A stretch of DNA of 64,000 nt from Actinomadura rupiterrae (GCF_024172125.1 NZ_JAMZEA010000002.1:496001-560000); one strand, 5' to 3'. Numbered from the stretch's first letter, positions 49,901 through 59,066 are shown. A program made the numbers and translations. The notes: generated from the sequence alone by a model not told the origin.

Positions 49901-52247
49901 GCTCGCGCACGAGGGCCCCGCGCACGAGGACGAGCAGCACGAGTGGATCACGCACTGCACCGGCATGCTCGACACCGACGTGCCCGCGCCGTCCGGGCGG
50001 CTCGACGTGGACGCCGTCCGCGCGCGCTGCACCGAGCCGATGACCTGGGAAGCGGTCGACGCGATGTTCCGCACGATGGGCGTCGGCGGCTACGCGTTCC
50101 CCTGGGACCCGACCGAGCTGCGCCGCAACGGGCGCGAGCAGCTCGCCGTCCTGACCATCGAGCCGGACGCCGACCGCGCGCGCAGCTGGGCGCACGTCAT
50201 CGACGGCGCGCTGACCCTCAGCGCGGTCGTCGTGACACCCGAGGACGCGCGCCGGCTGTGGATGTCCTGCCACATCGACTCGGTGGCGTTCCGCGGCGAG
50301 CCGCCCGCGCGGATCACCGTCCACTCGGCCCGCTCCGCCCGGTCCCCGCAGGACACCGTGGACGTCCGGGTCGCGGGGGAGGACGGCGAGGTCGTGCTGG
50401 AGGTGCTCGGGCTGAAGTTCGCCGCGCTCCAGGACGAGTTCGGCGTCGTCGCCGCGCCGCGCGACCTCGTCCACGAGATCGCCTGGCGGCCGCTGGAGCC
50501 GGAGAACGCCGGGCCCGCCGTCACGTCCGTCCTGCTGGTCGGGGAGGGCGATCGCGCCGACCGGGTCGCCGGGCAGATCGCGCGCTCCGGCGTCCGGACG
50601 CGCCGCGTCGCGTCCGCCGACGAGCTGCGGCCCGAGGATCTCCCCGGATCGGACGTCCTGCTGGTCGTCCCCGACGTGACCGGCGCGCCGCCCGAGGACG
50701 AGGCCGAGGGGACCGCGTGGTCGCTCGTCCGGTCCGCGCAGCGCCTCTCGGCCTCCTACGCCGCCGCCCGGGAGGGGGACGGCCCGCTGCCCCGCCTCTG
50801 GTGCCTGTCCGAAGGCGTCCGGGACGCGGCGGGGGAGCGGGCCCTCGCCCAGGCGCCGCTCTGGGGCGTGTCGCGGATCATCGCCGGCGAGCACCCCGAA
50901 CTGTGGGGCGGCCTCCTCGACGTCCCGGCCCTGACCGACACCACCGGCGCCGACCTGCTCGAAGTGATGTCCGCCGCGCCCGGCACCGAGGACGTCCTCG
51001 CGCTGGCCGCGGACGGCGTGGAGGTGCCCCGGCTCGTCCGGATCGAGCGTCCGGCGGACGGCGCGCCGCAGCCCTGCACCCCGGCGGGCACCTACCTGGT
51101 CACCGGCGGCCTCGGCGCGCTCGGCCTCGCCGTCGCGCAGTGGCTCGTGGACCGCGGCGCCCGCCGCCTGCTGCTCGCGGGACGGCGCGGGCTGCCGCCG
51201 CGCGAGGAGTGGGACGCCGTCACCGACGTCCGCACCCGGCGCGGCATCGACGCCGTCCTCGCCCTGGAGGCGCAGGGCGCGACGGTCCGGGTGCCGAAGC
51301 TCGACATCACCGACGCCGAGCAGGTCGCGACGGCGCTCGACCCCGCCACGCACGGCCTGCCCCCGATCCGCGGCATCGTGCACGCCGCCGGCGTCGTCAT
51401 GGACGCCATGGTCGACAAGGTCGACCGGAACGGCCTGCGCGAGGTGCTCGGCCCGAAGGCGGGCGGCGCGATGGTGCTGCACCGGCTGTTCCCGCCCGGG
51501 AGCCTGGACTTCTTCGTGTTCTTCTCATCCTGCGGGCAGTTCGCGCGGCTCACCGGCCAGACCAGCTACGCCGCGTCGAACTCCTTCCTGGACGCCCTCG
51601 CCGCGCACCGCCGCGCGGGCGGCGAGAAGGACACCGTCAGCCTCGGCTGGACGTCCTGGCGCGGCATGGGCATGTCCGAGACGCTCACCGGCACGCTGCG
51701 CGAGGCGAACTCCCGCGGCCTGGACGTGGTGTCGGCGGACGAGGCGTTCCGGTCCTGGTCGTTCGCCGACCGGTTCGACGGGCACTACAAGGCCGTCGTC
51801 CGGGTGCTGCCGCTGCCGCGCGGCGCCCGCCGGGTGCCGATGTTCCGCGACATCACCGCCGTGGACGCCGCCGGCGCCGACGGCGGCGCCGGATTCACCC
51901 TCGACTGGGAGACCCTGGACGAGGCGGCCGTGCTGGAGCGGCTCGGCACCGACGTGCGGGAGCAGGTCGCGGCCGAGCTGAACCTGGCGGTCGAGGACGT
52001 CGAGCCGCGCCGTCCGCTGGTCGAGTTCGGCGTGGACTCGGTGATGACGGTGGCCCTGCGCGTCCGGCTCCAGCTCCGGTACGGCGTCGACCTGCCGCCG
52101 AACATCCTGTGGAACAAGCCGAGCGTGGCGGCCCTCACCGAGCACCTCGCCGAGGAGCTGCGCCCCGAGGGCGGCGGCGAGCACGGCGACGGCGCCGACG
52201 ACGAAGCCGGTGGCGAAGCAGCGGAGCAGGCGGGTACGGCGGCCTGA
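46908..52247 (+). CDS. Iterative type I PKS for an aromatic acid (KS-AT-DH-KR-ACP)
   Basis: The enzyme has 1779 residues, the size of NcsB, AziB, ChlB1 and MdpB. The ketosynthase (about 8-430) has DTACAGSL with Cys180 and [11 protein letters not shown]; the acyltransferase (about 540-850) has GHSVGE with Ser630; the dehydratase/thiohydrolase-like domain (about 905-1090) has SHEVVGVEI with His937; the ketoreductase (about 1390-1580) has [11 protein letters not shown] and Tyr1554 in SYAASNSF; the ACP (about 1690-1760) has FGVDSVM with Ser1711. The presence of a ketoreductase points to a 6-methylsalicylate- or naphthoate-type product rather than orsellinate. The GTG start follows GGAG by six bases. 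Confidence 0.95.
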   Translation: MTQDSESAGAVAVIGMSCRFAPDLDSPDRLWEFLREGRSSVRPMPAKRWDPYAAGSPRATAIMRGTTRLGSFLDDIEGFDAEFFGITPREADFLDPQQRIMLELAWEALAAAGVPPLDLRGTETGVFVAANSNDYGRRLLEDIPRTGAYAVNGTTYYGIANRISYSLDLRGPSVAVDTACAGSLTALHHACQELRLGGTGLAIVGGVNVMSTPALFVALDAAGATSPDGRSKAFDAAADGYGRGEGAGVVVLKRLEDARRDGDPVLAVIMGSGVFQDGRSDGMMAPNNEAQEHMLRQVYRRAGIDPASVDYVEAHGTGTPTGDREEALALGAVFGADRPAGKPCLIGSVKPNIGHIEGGSGIAGLIKVVLALRNGEIPPSVHTEPHPGIDWDATGLRLVGEPLPWPDAPGPRRAGVSSYGVGGTIAHLVVQEAPTAPAPPKKARRPKRGTAAAPLVFPVSAMSEKGLRGIAAATADRLGEEHPPLASIGRTLAVHRSHLAWRAAVVASTEDELVERLRTVADGEEAPGVLRGRTASGASTGPVWVFSGHGAQWSGMGRELLRDEPVFAAALDDLAEVFREEMGWTPREALEEGGPWTAAHVQALTFAMQIGLAEVWRARGVAPAAVIGHSVGEIAAAVVAGTLDRHEAARFACRRATALRRIEGRGGMALVGLTADEVRERLGDRTDVVAAIDAAPASTVISGDHDPVAELAETWKAEGIPVWKVDSDIAFHSPHVLDVLDEVAHAAGQMLPRPAEIPLYSTTLADPRGPDERDAGYWADNLRRPVRFTQAVAAAVEDGHTLFLEISSHPVVAHSITETLDDLGVEDGASVPSLRRDKPERETLARALADLHCRGGAIDWTKAQPGGALIDLPATAWQHRPYWIFPEEAGGDAGSGTGHDPDSHLLLGGRSTVSGAPVRQVWQTHLDLTCRPYPQSHEVVGVEITPAACLIDTFATAAAIGGVPGSLSDIVLRTPVAVTPPRTLQIVLSENSVRLATRLAHEGPAHEDEQHEWITHCTGMLDTDVPAPSGRLDVDAVRARCTEPMTWEAVDAMFRTMGVGGYAFPWDPTELRRNGREQLAVLTIEPDADRARSWAHVIDGALTLSAVVVTPEDARRLWMSCHIDSVAFRGEPPARITVHSARSARSPQDTVDVRVAGEDGEVVLEVLGLKFAALQDEFGVVAAPRDLVHEIAWRPLEPENAGPAVTSVLLVGEGDRADRVAGQIARSGVRTRRVASADELRPEDLPGSDVLLVVPDVTGAPPEDEAEGTAWSLVRSAQRLSASYAAAREGDGPLPRLWCLSEGVRDAAGERALAQAPLWGVSRIIAGEHPELWGGLLDVPALTDTTGADLLEVMSAAPGTEDVLALAADGVEVPRLVRIERPADGAPQPCTPAGTYLVTGGLGALGLAVAQWLVDRGARRLLLAGRRGLPPREEWDAVTDVRTRRGIDAVLALEAQGATVRVPKLDITDAEQVATALDPATHGLPPIRGIVHAAGVVMDAMVDKVDRNGLREVLGPKAGGAMVLHRLFPPGSLDFFVFFSSCGQFARLTGQTSYAASNSFLDALAAHRRAGGEKDTVSLGWTSWRGMGMSETLTGTLREANSRGLDVVSADEAFRSWSFADRFDGHYKAVVRVLPLPRGARRVPMFRDITAVDAAGADGGAGFTLDWETLDEAAVLERLGTDVREQVAAELNLAVEDVEPRRPLVEFGVDSVMTVALRVRLQLRYGVDLPPNILWNKPSVAALTEHLAEELRPEGGGEHGDGADDEAGGEAAEQAGTAA

Positions 52248-52257
52248 CCACACCATG

Positions 52258-52320
52258 GCCCGGCGGCAGGACCGCCGCCGGGCACGGATCGGCCCCGGGC
52301 GAACGGCCCGGGGCCGATCC
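52258..52320. terminator. Two hairpins between PKS and exporter genes
   Basis: GCCCGGCGGC (52258-52267) pairs with GCCGCCGGGC (52274-52283), and GGATCGGCCCCGGGC (52286-52300) pairs perfectly over 15 bp with GCCCGGGGCCGATCC (52306-52320). They lie between the convergent PKS and exporter genes and should stop both transcripts. Confidence 0.85.
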
Positions 52321-52330
52321 ATCACGGGGC

Positions 52331-53827
52331 TCAGTCAGCGGCCTCGGCCGGCGCCGGAACCGGCGGCAGCGGCGAGGTCGGCTCGACCTTCACGTGCTCC
52401 AGCAGCAGCGCGACGGCGATGCCGGACAGCACCAGCAGCACCGCGCCGATCCGGAACGACAGCACGTAGCCGTCCACCAGGGCCTGGAAGGGCTGCGCGC
52501 CGTGGTGCTGCACCTGCGTGGCGGCGTGCCGCAGCGCCAGCGTCACCAGCGCGGCGAGGCCGAGCGCGCCGCCGACCATCCGGGTGGTGTTCTGCACCCC
52601 GGACGCCAGGCTCGCGTCCTGCTCGGTGACCGCGTGCATGGCCGCGTTCGTCATGGTCGGGAAGCAGATGCCGAACGACAGCCCCAGCACGATCATGCCG
52701 GGCAGGATGCCGGTGGCGTACGAGCTGCCGGTGCCGATGAAGCTGGCGATCAGCAGCGCCGCGCCGGAGCCGACCAGGCCCACGGTGAGCAGCGGCTTCA
52801 CCCCGAACTTCGGCGTCATGCCCGTCCCGATGCCCATCCCCGCGCCCATCGCGAGGCCCATCGGCAGGTACGACAGCCCGCCGACCAGCGGCGAGTAGTC
52901 CAGGATCTGCTGCTCGAACAGCGTCAGCAGGTAGAAGTAGGTGAAGAACGCCGCCGCGAGGAAGAGCCCGGTGACGTTGGCGACCGTCCGGGTGCGGTTG
53001 GCGAAGAACGACAGCGGGAACAGCGGCTCGGACGCGCGGGTCTCCCAGCCGACCATGACCGCGAGCAGCACCACGCCGCCGATGAGCGGCAGCAGCACCT
53101 GCCACGCGCCCCAGGTGTGCGTGGCCGCCTGGAGCAGCCCGTACACGATCGCGGTCAGGCCGCCCGCGGCGAGGATGCCGCCGGGGTAGTCGAGCCGCGC
53201 CCCGGCCGCGCGGGTCATCCGGCTCTCCGCCATCAGCCGCGGGACGAGCGCCAGCACGACCAGCGCCACCGGGACATTGATGTAGAAGATCGAGCGCCAG
53301 GTCACCAGGTCGGTGAGCAGGCCGGAGATGATCGTGCCGAACGTCCCGGCGATGCCGGCGACACCGCCCCAGATGCCGAGCGCCTTCGCGCGCTCCTTCG
53401 GGTCGGTGAACATCAGCGCGATCAGGCCGAGGGACGCGGGCGCGGCGAGCGCCTCGCCGACACCCTGGCCGAACCGCCCGACGAGCATCATCGGCGCGTC
53501 CACGGCGGCGCCGCAGACCGCCGACGCGAGCGCGAACAGGGCGGTGCCGATCAGGAAGACCAGCCGCCGCCCGTACACGTCGGCGAACCGGCCGCCGAGC
53601 AGCAGCAGCGCGCCGGCCATCAGCACGTAGCTGTTCACCACCCAGGCCAGCCCCGGCCCGGAGAAGTGCAGGCTGTGCTGGATCTTCGGCAGCGCGACGT
53701 TCACCACGGTCATGTCGAGGACGAGCATGAACTGGATCAGGGCCAGCGCGATCAGCGCCTTCCAGCGGCGCGGGTCGGGCTCGGCCGCCGGACGCGTGGG
53801 CCCGGTCTCGGAGGTCTCGGTGTGCAT
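52331..53827 (-). CDS. DHA2-family MFS exporter (EmrB/QacA type)
   Basis: This 498-residue protein has 14 predicted spans and the family motifs LDMTVVNVALPKIQ (motif D1) near the N-terminus, GGRFADVYGRR (motif A) and GRFGQGVGEALAAPASLGLI (motif C-like). It is a proton-driven drug exporter, like SgcB and NcsA1-type exporters of enediyne clusters, and probably gives export and self-protection. The ATG at 53827 is preceded by GGAGGGG. The gap upstream contains a 33-bp tandem repeat that would lie in its 5' leader or promoter region. Confidence 0.9.
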   Translation of the reverse strand: MHTETSETGPTRPAAEPDPRRWKALIALALIQFMLVLDMTVVNVALPKIQHSLHFSGPGLAWVVNSYVLMAGALLLLGGRFADVYGRRLVFLIGTALFALASAVCGAAVDAPMMLVGRFGQGVGEALAAPASLGLIALMFTDPKERAKALGIWGGVAGIAGTFGTIISGLLTDLVTWRSIFYINVPVALVVLALVPRLMAESRMTRAAGARLDYPGGILAAGGLTAIVYGLLQAATHTWGAWQVLLPLIGGVVLLAVMVGWETRASEPLFPLSFFANRTRTVANVTGLFLAAAFFTYFYLLTLFEQQILDYSPLVGGLSYLPMGLAMGAGMGIGTGMTPKFGVKPLLTVGLVGSGAALLIASFIGTGSSYATGILPGMIVLGLSFGICFPTMTNAAMHAVTEQDASLASGVQNTTRMVGGALGLAALVTLALRHAATQVQHHGAQPFQALVDGYVLSFRIGAVLLVLSGIAVALLLEHVKVEPTSPLPPVPAPAEAAD

Positions 53828-53880
53828 GGGATTCCCCTCCATCATGGGCTGGATGTCAGTGGGGGCCGGTGTCGGCGAGG

Positions 53881-53996
53881 GACGGGACGTCCGCGGGGAC
53901 GCGGCGTCCGCAGGACGGGACGCCCGCGGGGACGCGGCGTCCGCAGGACGGGACGCCCGCGGGGACGCGGCGTCCGCGGGACGGGACGTCGGCGGA
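53881..53996. repeat. 33-bp direct tandem repeat, about 3.5 copies
   Basis: Units start at 53881, 53914, 53947 and 53980 (partial), each beginning GACGGGACGyCCGCGGGGA and continuing CGCGGCGTCCGCAG. Copies differ at one or two bases. Each contains GGACGCGGCGTCC, which can fold into a small hairpin. There are no spacers, so it is not a CRISPR. It fills the gap between the exporter and a reductase gene. Confidence 0.9.
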
Positions 53997-54005
53997 ACCG
54001 GAGCG

Positions 54006-54551
54006 TCAGGGCTTGACCGGCCGGTACGTGACGGCGACGACGCCGGTGGACAGCGTCGCGGTCTCGGTGACCTCCAGGGTCAGCGGCGGGACGCCGTCGA
54101 ACAGCCGCATCCCGGCGCTGCGGACGATCGGGTGGATCATCAGGTTCAGCTCGTCCAGCAGGCCGAGCCGCAGCAGCGACCGGACGAGCCGGGGGCTGCC
54201 GGGCACCTGGATGTTCTTGCCGGGCTGCTCCTTGAGCCGGGTGACGGCCGCGCCGAGGTCGCCGCCCGTCAGCAGGACCGAGTTCTGCCACTTCAGGTCG
54301 CTGAGCGAGCTGGAGACGACGTACTTGGTCAGGCCGTTCATCAGGTCGGCCATCGGGTTCGGCGGCATCGACGTCCACATCTCGGCGAACTGGACGTAGG
54401 TGCGCGTGCCCATCAGCAGCGCGTCCGCCTCGGCTACGCCGGAGGTGATGCGCTGCCCGATCTCGTCGTTGAAGTAGGGCCCCTGCCAGTCGTCGGGCGC
54501 CTCGACGACGCCGTCCAGGGTCAGGAACAGGCCCGCGGTGAGCTTCCGCAT
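54006..54551 (-). CDS. RibD C-terminal/DHFR-fold protein, ECF42-linked
   Basis: This 181-residue protein begins MRKLTAGLFLTLDGVVEAPDDW and has LLMGTRTYVQFAEMWTS, TKYVVSSSLSDLKW and PGKNIQVPGSPRLVRSLLRLGLLDELNLMIHP, the RibD_C pattern. The ATG at 54551 follows AAGGAG. It is divergent from the ECF42 sigma gene and shares with it a symmetric promoter at 54642-54669. A paralogue of identical length at 55965 lies on the other side of the sigma gene. Proteins of this type are common in ECF42 regulons; their reaction is not established. Confidence 0.87.
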   Translation of the reverse strand: MRKLTAGLFLTLDGVVEAPDDWQGPYFNDEIGQRITSGVAEADALLMGTRTYVQFAEMWTSMPPNPMADLMNGLTKYVVSSSLSDLKWQNSVLLTGGDLGAAVTRLKEQPGKNIQVPGSPRLVRSLLRLGLLDELNLMIHPIVRSAGMRLFDGVPPLTLEVTETATLSTGVVAVTYRPVKP

Positions 54552-54641
54552 GGCGGACTCCTTCTCTACCAGCCGGAACACGGTCCGGAACGGTGTTCCG
54601 GATCCGCCCTCCGGGCGGGGTGCATCGGTCTCTGGAGAAGG

Positions 54642-54669
54642 TGTCGAAGCCGGCGGCGAGGATTCGACA
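54642..54669. promoter_or_regulatory. Symmetric back-to-back ECF42-type promoter pair
   Basis: On the plus strand TGTCGA (54642-54647), 17 bases, then CGAC (54665-54668) matches the ECF42 promoter I recall (TGTCGA at -35, CGAY at -10). On the minus strand TGTCGA (54669-54664), 17 bases, then CGAC (54646-54643) is equally perfect. The -35 box of one direction overlaps the -10 box of the other. It is placed to drive both the sigma gene and the divergent reductase gene. Confidence 0.7.
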
Positions 54670-54715
54670 TCATGGGGGGAACAGATCTGTACGGGATGCG
54701 ACGCCGGGGGAGGAT

Positions 54716-55936
54716 GTGACCGAGAACCTGCTGCGGGAGCTCGCGCCGGTGGTCCTCGGGAACCTGGTGCGCCGCTACGGCACGTTCGAGACCTGCGAGG
54801 ACGCGGTGCAGGAGGCCCTGCTCACCGCGTCCACCCGCTGGCCGGAGGAGGGCGTGCCCGACAACCCGGCCGGCTGGCTGATCCGGGTCGCCTCGCGCCG
54901 CTGGACGGACATGCGGCGCAACGAGGAGGCGCGGGTCCGGCGGGAGCTGACCGTCGCGCAGCTCACCCCGCCCGGCGCGGAGACCGACCTCGGCCCCGGC
55001 CAGGACGACACGCTCACGCTGTTCTTCCTGTGCTGCCACCCGGCGCTGACACCGGCGTCCCAGGCGGCGCTGACCCTGCGCGCCGTCGGCGGGCTCGGGA
55101 ACGCGGAGATCGCGCGCGCCTTCCTGGTGCCGCAGGCGACGATCGCGCAGCGGATCACCCGCGCCAAGCGCATGATCAGGGAGCACGGCGCCGAGTTCAC
55201 GCTGCCCGGACGCGACGAGCTGCCCGCCCGCACCGCGGCCGTCCTCCACGTCCTTTACCTGATTTTCAACGAGGGTTACACGGCCAGCTCGGGAGCGGCG
55301 CTCTACCGGGTCGAGCTGACCAAGGAGGCGATCCGGCTCGCGCGCCAGCTGCACGCCCGGCTGCCCGACGACGGCGAGGTGGCGGGCCTGCTGGCGCTGA
55401 TGCTGCTCACCGACGCGCGCCGGCCCGCCCGCGTGGACGCCGAGGGCCTCCTGCAACCCCTGCACCGCCAGGACCGGACGCGCTGGGACGCGGGCGCCAT
55501 CGCCGAGGGGGTCGAGCTGATCACCAAGACGCTGCCCCGCGCGCACCTCGGCCCGTACCAGCTCCAGGCCGCCATCGCCGCCGTCCACGACGAGGCCGCC
55601 CGCGCCGAGGACACCGACTGGCCGCAGATCCTCGTCCTGTACGACATGCTCGACTCGATCGCGCCCGGCCCGATGGTCACGCTGAACCGGGCCGTCGCGG
55701 TCGCGATGGTGCACGGGCCGCGGACCGCGCTCGCCGAGCTGGCGGACGCCGAGTCCAGCCCGGCGCTGTCCCGCCACCACCGGCTCCAGGCGATCCGCGC
55801 CCACCTGTACGAGATGGCGGGCGACCGGGAGGCCGCGCGGGCGCAGTTCGAGCTGGCCGCGCGCAGCACCCTGTCCATGCCGGAGCGCCGCTACCTGGCC
55901 GCCCGCGCCGCCGAACTGGCCGAAGACCCGCCCTGA
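54716..55936 (+). CDS. ECF42-group RNA polymerase sigma factor with TPR-like C-terminus
   Basis: The protein of 406 residues has sigma region 2 (LVRRYGTFETCEDAVQEALLTASTRWPEEGVPDNPAGWLIRVASRRWTD), region 4 (ALTLRAVGGLGNAEIARAFLVPQATIAQRITRAKR) and a 200-residue helical C-terminal domain with YLIFNEGYTASSG, LLALMLLTDARRPAR and LDSIAPGPMVTLNRAVAVAMV. This is the ECF42 (formerly SigI/YlbDR-like) architecture. Members have no anti-sigma factor and usually sit beside DGPF/YCII proteins; one is encoded at 62096. The GTG start is close behind GGGGGAGG. It probably activates itself and the reductase through the promoter at 54642. Confidence 0.9.
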   Translation: MTENLLRELAPVVLGNLVRRYGTFETCEDAVQEALLTASTRWPEEGVPDNPAGWLIRVASRRWTDMRRNEEARVRRELTVAQLTPPGAETDLGPGQDDTLTLFFLCCHPALTPASQAALTLRAVGGLGNAEIARAFLVPQATIAQRITRAKRMIREHGAEFTLPGRDELPARTAAVLHVLYLIFNEGYTASSGAALYRVELTKEAIRLARQLHARLPDDGEVAGLLALMLLTDARRPARVDAEGLLQPLHRQDRTRWDAGAIAEGVELITKTLPRAHLGPYQLQAAIAAVHDEAARAEDTDWPQILVLYDMLDSIAPGPMVTLNRAVAVAMVHGPRTALAELADAESSPALSRHHRLQAIRAHLYEMAGDREAARAQFELAARSTLSMPERRYLAARAAELAEDPP

Positions 55937-55964
55937 CGCGCGGCCCGCGCTGCGGGGCTTGGAC

Positions 55965-56510
55965 CTATTTGGCGGGGGCGTACTGGGCGCCGACGACACC
56001 GGAGCTGTAGGTGCCGGAACCGGTCAGCTCCAGGGCCATCCGGCTGGTGCCGTCCTCGAACAGCCGGTTCCCGGCGCCGAGCACGACCGGGAAGATCATC
56101 AGGGACAGCTCGTCCAGCACGCCGGCGGCCAGCAGCGACCGGACGAGCCGGGGGCTGCCCGGGACCTGGATGTTCTTGCCCGGCCGCGACTTCAGCTCCT
56201 TCACCGCCTCGACCACGTCTCCCTTGATCAGCTCCGACCCGCTCCACTCGACCTTGTCGATCGTCGAGGACGCGACGTACTTGGGAGTCTGGTTCAGGAA
56301 CGCCGCCATCGGGTTGGAGTCGCCCTGCGGCGGCCACATCTCGGCGAACTCCAGGTAGGTGCGGCGGCCGAGCAGGATGGTGTCGGCGTTGGCGATCCCC
56401 TCGGCCATCACCTGCCCCATCTCCGGCACGAAGTAGGGGCCCGACCACTCGTTCGGCGCGTCCGTCACGCCGTCCAGGGTCATCATCAGTCCGGCGCAGA
56501 CCTTGCGCAT
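55965..56510 (-). CDS. RibD C-terminal/DHFR-fold protein, second paralogue
   Basis: The protein of 181 residues, MRKVCAGLMMTLDGVTDAPNEW onward, shares with the 54006 gene the blocks TILLGRRTYLEFAEMW, PKYVASSTIDKVEWSGS and PGKNIQVPGSPRLVRSLLAAGVLDELSLMIFP. The two are clear duplicates flanking the ECF42 gene. GGAGGAG precedes the ATG. It converges with the sigma gene. I found no TGTCGA-type promoter immediately upstream, so it may be regulated separately. Whether it serves the enediyne pathway or a general stress function is unknown. Confidence 0.87.
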   Translation of the reverse strand: MRKVCAGLMMTLDGVTDAPNEWSGPYFVPEMGQVMAEGIANADTILLGRRTYLEFAEMWPPQGDSNPMAAFLNQTPKYVASSTIDKVEWSGSELIKGDVVEAVKELKSRPGKNIQVPGSPRLVRSLLAAGVLDELSLMIFPVVLGAGNRLFEDGTSRMALELTGSGTYSSGVVGAQYAPAK

Positions 56511-56659
56511 GGCAGTCTCCTCCGTCAGCCGAGGCTGGGCACGAACCAGCAACGTACCCGCGCGCCGCCCGCCGGACCCGGAGAACACGCCAGGCGCCCG
56601 GAACGCCCGTCCGCACGGGCTTCCGGGCGATTCGGCCATGCCGTCCGGCCGCCTGGGGA

Positions 56660-57691
56660 CTAGGGCTTCCGGGCGATGATCACGCCGTTCGCGGCGGGCG
56701 CCCGGAACCGGACGGTCCGGGCCCCGGCGAACCCCGCGTCGGCCAGCCAGCCGCGGTACTCGCCCTCGGTGTAGTTGCGGCCGAACGTCCCGGCGAGCAT
56801 GTTGAGGCTCATCAGCGCCGCGTCGAGCGGGCCGTCGCCCGAGTCGTCCACCAGCAGCTCGCTGACCACGACCGTCCCGCCGGACGGCAGCGCCCGGAAG
56901 CACTTGGCGAGGATCTCCCGGTCCCGCTCCTCGTCCCAGTCGTGCAGGACCATCGACAGCAGGACGGTGTCGTGCCCGCCGGGCAGGTCCGCGTCGGCGA
57001 AGAAGTCGCCGGGCCGGACGCCGATCCGGTCGGCCATGCCCTCCGCCACGAGCCGCTCGGCGGTCAGCTCGCACACGTGCGGCAGGTCGTAGACCGTGGC
57101 GTCCAGCTTCGGGAAGCGGCGGCACAGCTCGATCGCGAACGCCGCGCCGCCGCCGCCGACGTCCAGCAGCCGCCGGGACGCGCCGAGATCGACGGCCTCG
57201 GCGAGCGCGCGGGCGGTGACGGCCGACAGCGGGTACAGGCCGTCCCAGAACAACCGGGTCCGGTTCTCGGCCTCGAAGATGCTCACGTCGCCGTCGGCGA
57301 CCTTGCGGCTCGGCTTGTTCGTCCGCACGGCCTCGGTCACCCGAGACCAGCCCGGGTACACGTACTTGTTCAGCATGCGGATGTAGTGGCCGAAGTAGTA
57401 CGGGCGCCCGCGCACGAGGTACCGCTCGGCGAGTTCGGTGTTGCGGTAGGACGAGCCGTCCCGCGTGAGCAGGCCGAGCGCGGCGCACGCGGTCAGCAGG
57501 ACCACCGCGGGCCGCTCCTCGATGCCCGCGACCGCCGCGAACTCCGCGGGCGTCGCGCCGTCCGACGCGGACAGGACGGTGAACAGGTCGAACTCCTCGG
57601 CGGCGACGAGCGCGTGCGACACGAGCAGGCCGTTCGTCAGCTCGACGAGCCGCTCGGCGCCGGGGATCTGCGCTCCCGGGCGATGGCTCAT
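56660..57691 (-). CDS. SAM-dependent O-methyltransferase (NcsB1-like)
   Basis: This 343-residue protein has the N-terminal winged-helix dimerisation domain and C-terminal class I methyltransferase fold of small-molecule O-methyltransferases: LLDVGGGGAAFAIELCRRFP (SAM loop), ATVYDLPHVCE, PGDFFADADLPGGHDTVLLSMVLHDWDEERDREILAKC with the catalytic His of 'LHDW', and TFGRNYTEGEYRGWLADAGF. Its start overlaps the stop of the P450 upstream (ATGA). Beside an aromatic PKS it should methylate a phenol of the aryl acid, as NcsB1 does in neocarzinostatin biosynthesis. Confidence 0.92.
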   Translation of the reverse strand: MSHRPGAQIPGAERLVELTNGLLVSHALVAAEEFDLFTVLSASDGATPAEFAAVAGIEERPAVVLLTACAALGLLTRDGSSYRNTELAERYLVRGRPYYFGHYIRMLNKYVYPGWSRVTEAVRTNKPSRKVADGDVSIFEAENRTRLFWDGLYPLSAVTARALAEAVDLGASRRLLDVGGGGAAFAIELCRRFPKLDATVYDLPHVCELTAERLVAEGMADRIGVRPGDFFADADLPGGHDTVLLSMVLHDWDEERDREILAKCFRALPSGGTVVVSELLVDDSGDGPLDAALMSLNMLAGTFGRNYTEGEYRGWLADAGFAGARTVRFRAPAANGVIIARKP

Positions 57692-58887
57692 GACCGCTCC
57701 CCGAACCGGACGACCAGCTTCGGGAACACGATGTGCCGCCCGTTCTCGAAGTGCGGCTCCGGCGCGTCCACCAGCGTGAACGGCGGATGGTTCAGCAGCT
57801 CCCGCAGGACGGTCCGGATCTCGGTGCGCGCGAGGTTCGCGCCGATGCAGTGGTGGATGCCGTGCCCGAAGCTCACGTGGTCGCGGGCGTCGGCGCGGTC
57901 GGGGTCGAAGGCGTCCGGGTCGGCGAACCGGCGCGGGTCGCGGTTGGCGGCGTCGAACAGCAGCACCACGCGGGCGCCCTCGGGGATCGTGACCCCGCCG
58001 ACCGTGACCTCGCGGGTGGTGACGCGGGTGAGCCGGTCGGCCGGGCACCAGCGGCGCAGCGACTCCTCGACGATGCCGTCCGCCAGGTCCGGCTCGGCGC
58101 GCAGCCGCTCCTGGAGCGCGGGGTCGCGGGCGAGCAGCCAGAGCGCGCGGGCGATCGAGTTCATCGGGTTGTCGTGCCCGGCCACGCAGTACGACACGAT
58201 GATCGAGTAGAGCGTGTCGTCGGAGATGCGCTCGCCGCCGATCTCGGTCTCGGCGAGCCGCGCGAGGTAGTAGTCGCCGGGCTCGCGCCGGGCCCGCTCG
58301 ATCTCGGCGGACAGCAGGTCGCGGAACGCGGGCCAGAACCCGGACGCGTCCGGGTCCTTCGACAGCCGCCGCCACATCTGCACGGTCAGGCCCCTGATCT
58401 GGTGCTGCGCCTCGTCCGAGAGGCCGATCGCGAGGCCGAGCGTGCCGATCGCGAACGGCTGCGCCAGCTCGCCGACCAGGTCCCCGGCGCGGCGCGCGGC
58501 CAGCGGCTCGACCAGCGACGCGGCGAGCGCCTCGATCTTCGGCTCCAGCGCGCGCAGCGCGGCCCGCTCCATCGGCGGCATCATCAGCTTCCGCAGGACG
58601 CGCTGCTCGGGCGGGTCGTGGTCGATCGGCGCGAACTTCGGCATCCCCTCGGCGCGCGGGAAGTGCACGCCCGCGCCCGAGCTGAACGTCTCGTGGTCGC
58701 GCAGCGCCTCCCGCACGTCCTCGTACCGGGACAGGATCCACATCCCGCCGTACCGGTCGGACCGGACGACCGGTCCCGTCTCCCGCACCTCGGAATTGAC
58801 GATCTCGGCCGCCTCCGGCGTGTAGTCGGGATCGTGGTGGTCGAACCGCCTCGTCAACCGGTCAATAAGGTCGCGCCTGGGTGCCAT
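57688..58887 (-). CDS. Cytochrome P450 with atypical I-helix (NcsB3-like position)
   Basis: The 399-residue P450 has ExxR in VEESLRRWCPADR and heme loop FGHGIHHCIGANLA with Cys347. The oxygen-activating I-helix reads AGHDN (236-240): the usual Thr after the acidic residue is Asn. It is coupled to the O-methyltransferase by an ATGA overlap, the same pairing as NcsB3-NcsB1, so hydroxylation of the PKS-derived aryl acid before methylation is likely. GAGGG precedes the ATG. It is divergent from the aryl-AMP ligase gene and shares a control region with it. Confidence 0.92.
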   Translation of the reverse strand: MAPRRDLIDRLTRRFDHHDPDYTPEAAEIVNSEVRETGPVVRSDRYGGMWILSRYEDVREALRDHETFSSGAGVHFPRAEGMPKFAPIDHDPPEQRVLRKLMMPPMERAALRALEPKIEALAASLVEPLAARRAGDLVGELAQPFAIGTLGLAIGLSDEAQHQIRGLTVQMWRRLSKDPDASGFWPAFRDLLSAEIERARREPGDYYLARLAETEIGGERISDDTLYSIIVSYCVAGHDNPMNSIARALWLLARDPALQERLRAEPDLADGIVEESLRRWCPADRLTRVTTREVTVGGVTIPEGARVVLLFDAANRDPRRFADPDAFDPDRADARDHVSFGHGIHHCIGANLARTEIRTVLRELLNHPPFTLVDAPEPHFENGRHIVFPKLVVRFGERS

Positions 58888-58988
58888 CGTCGCCCTCTTC
58901 CTCTCGGAGCACGCCCTTCCGATGGTTTTCGGAAAGGCGGACGCCGGGCAACTCGCTCCTTGCTGCGCCGAACCGCCATGCGCAATTC

Positions 58989-59004
58989 GGCATTCGGCGA
59001 GATG
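58989..59004 (+). promoter_or_regulatory. Shared cluster element, site 7 (upstream of the aryl ligase)
   Basis: GGCATTCGGCGAGATG ends 62 bases before the ATG of the AMP-ligase gene (59067). Directly upstream CGCAATTC repeats the left part of the element eight bases earlier. Confidence 0.5.
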
Positions 59005-59066
59005 GCATTTCCGGAGAAGCGGCGGGCGGCGCTCGGCAGGAATCGTTCTGCCGTGGAGGTGCCTTG

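Noticed and set aside
53881-53996. CRISPR array
   Set aside because: The 33-bp units are adjacent with no spacers between them and no cas genes are present.
53842-54378. Arg/Pro repeat protein on the minus strand across the 33-bp repeat
   Set aside because: It overlaps the well supported RibD-fold gene in another frame and has no ribosome-binding site; the peptide repeat is only the translated DNA repeat.
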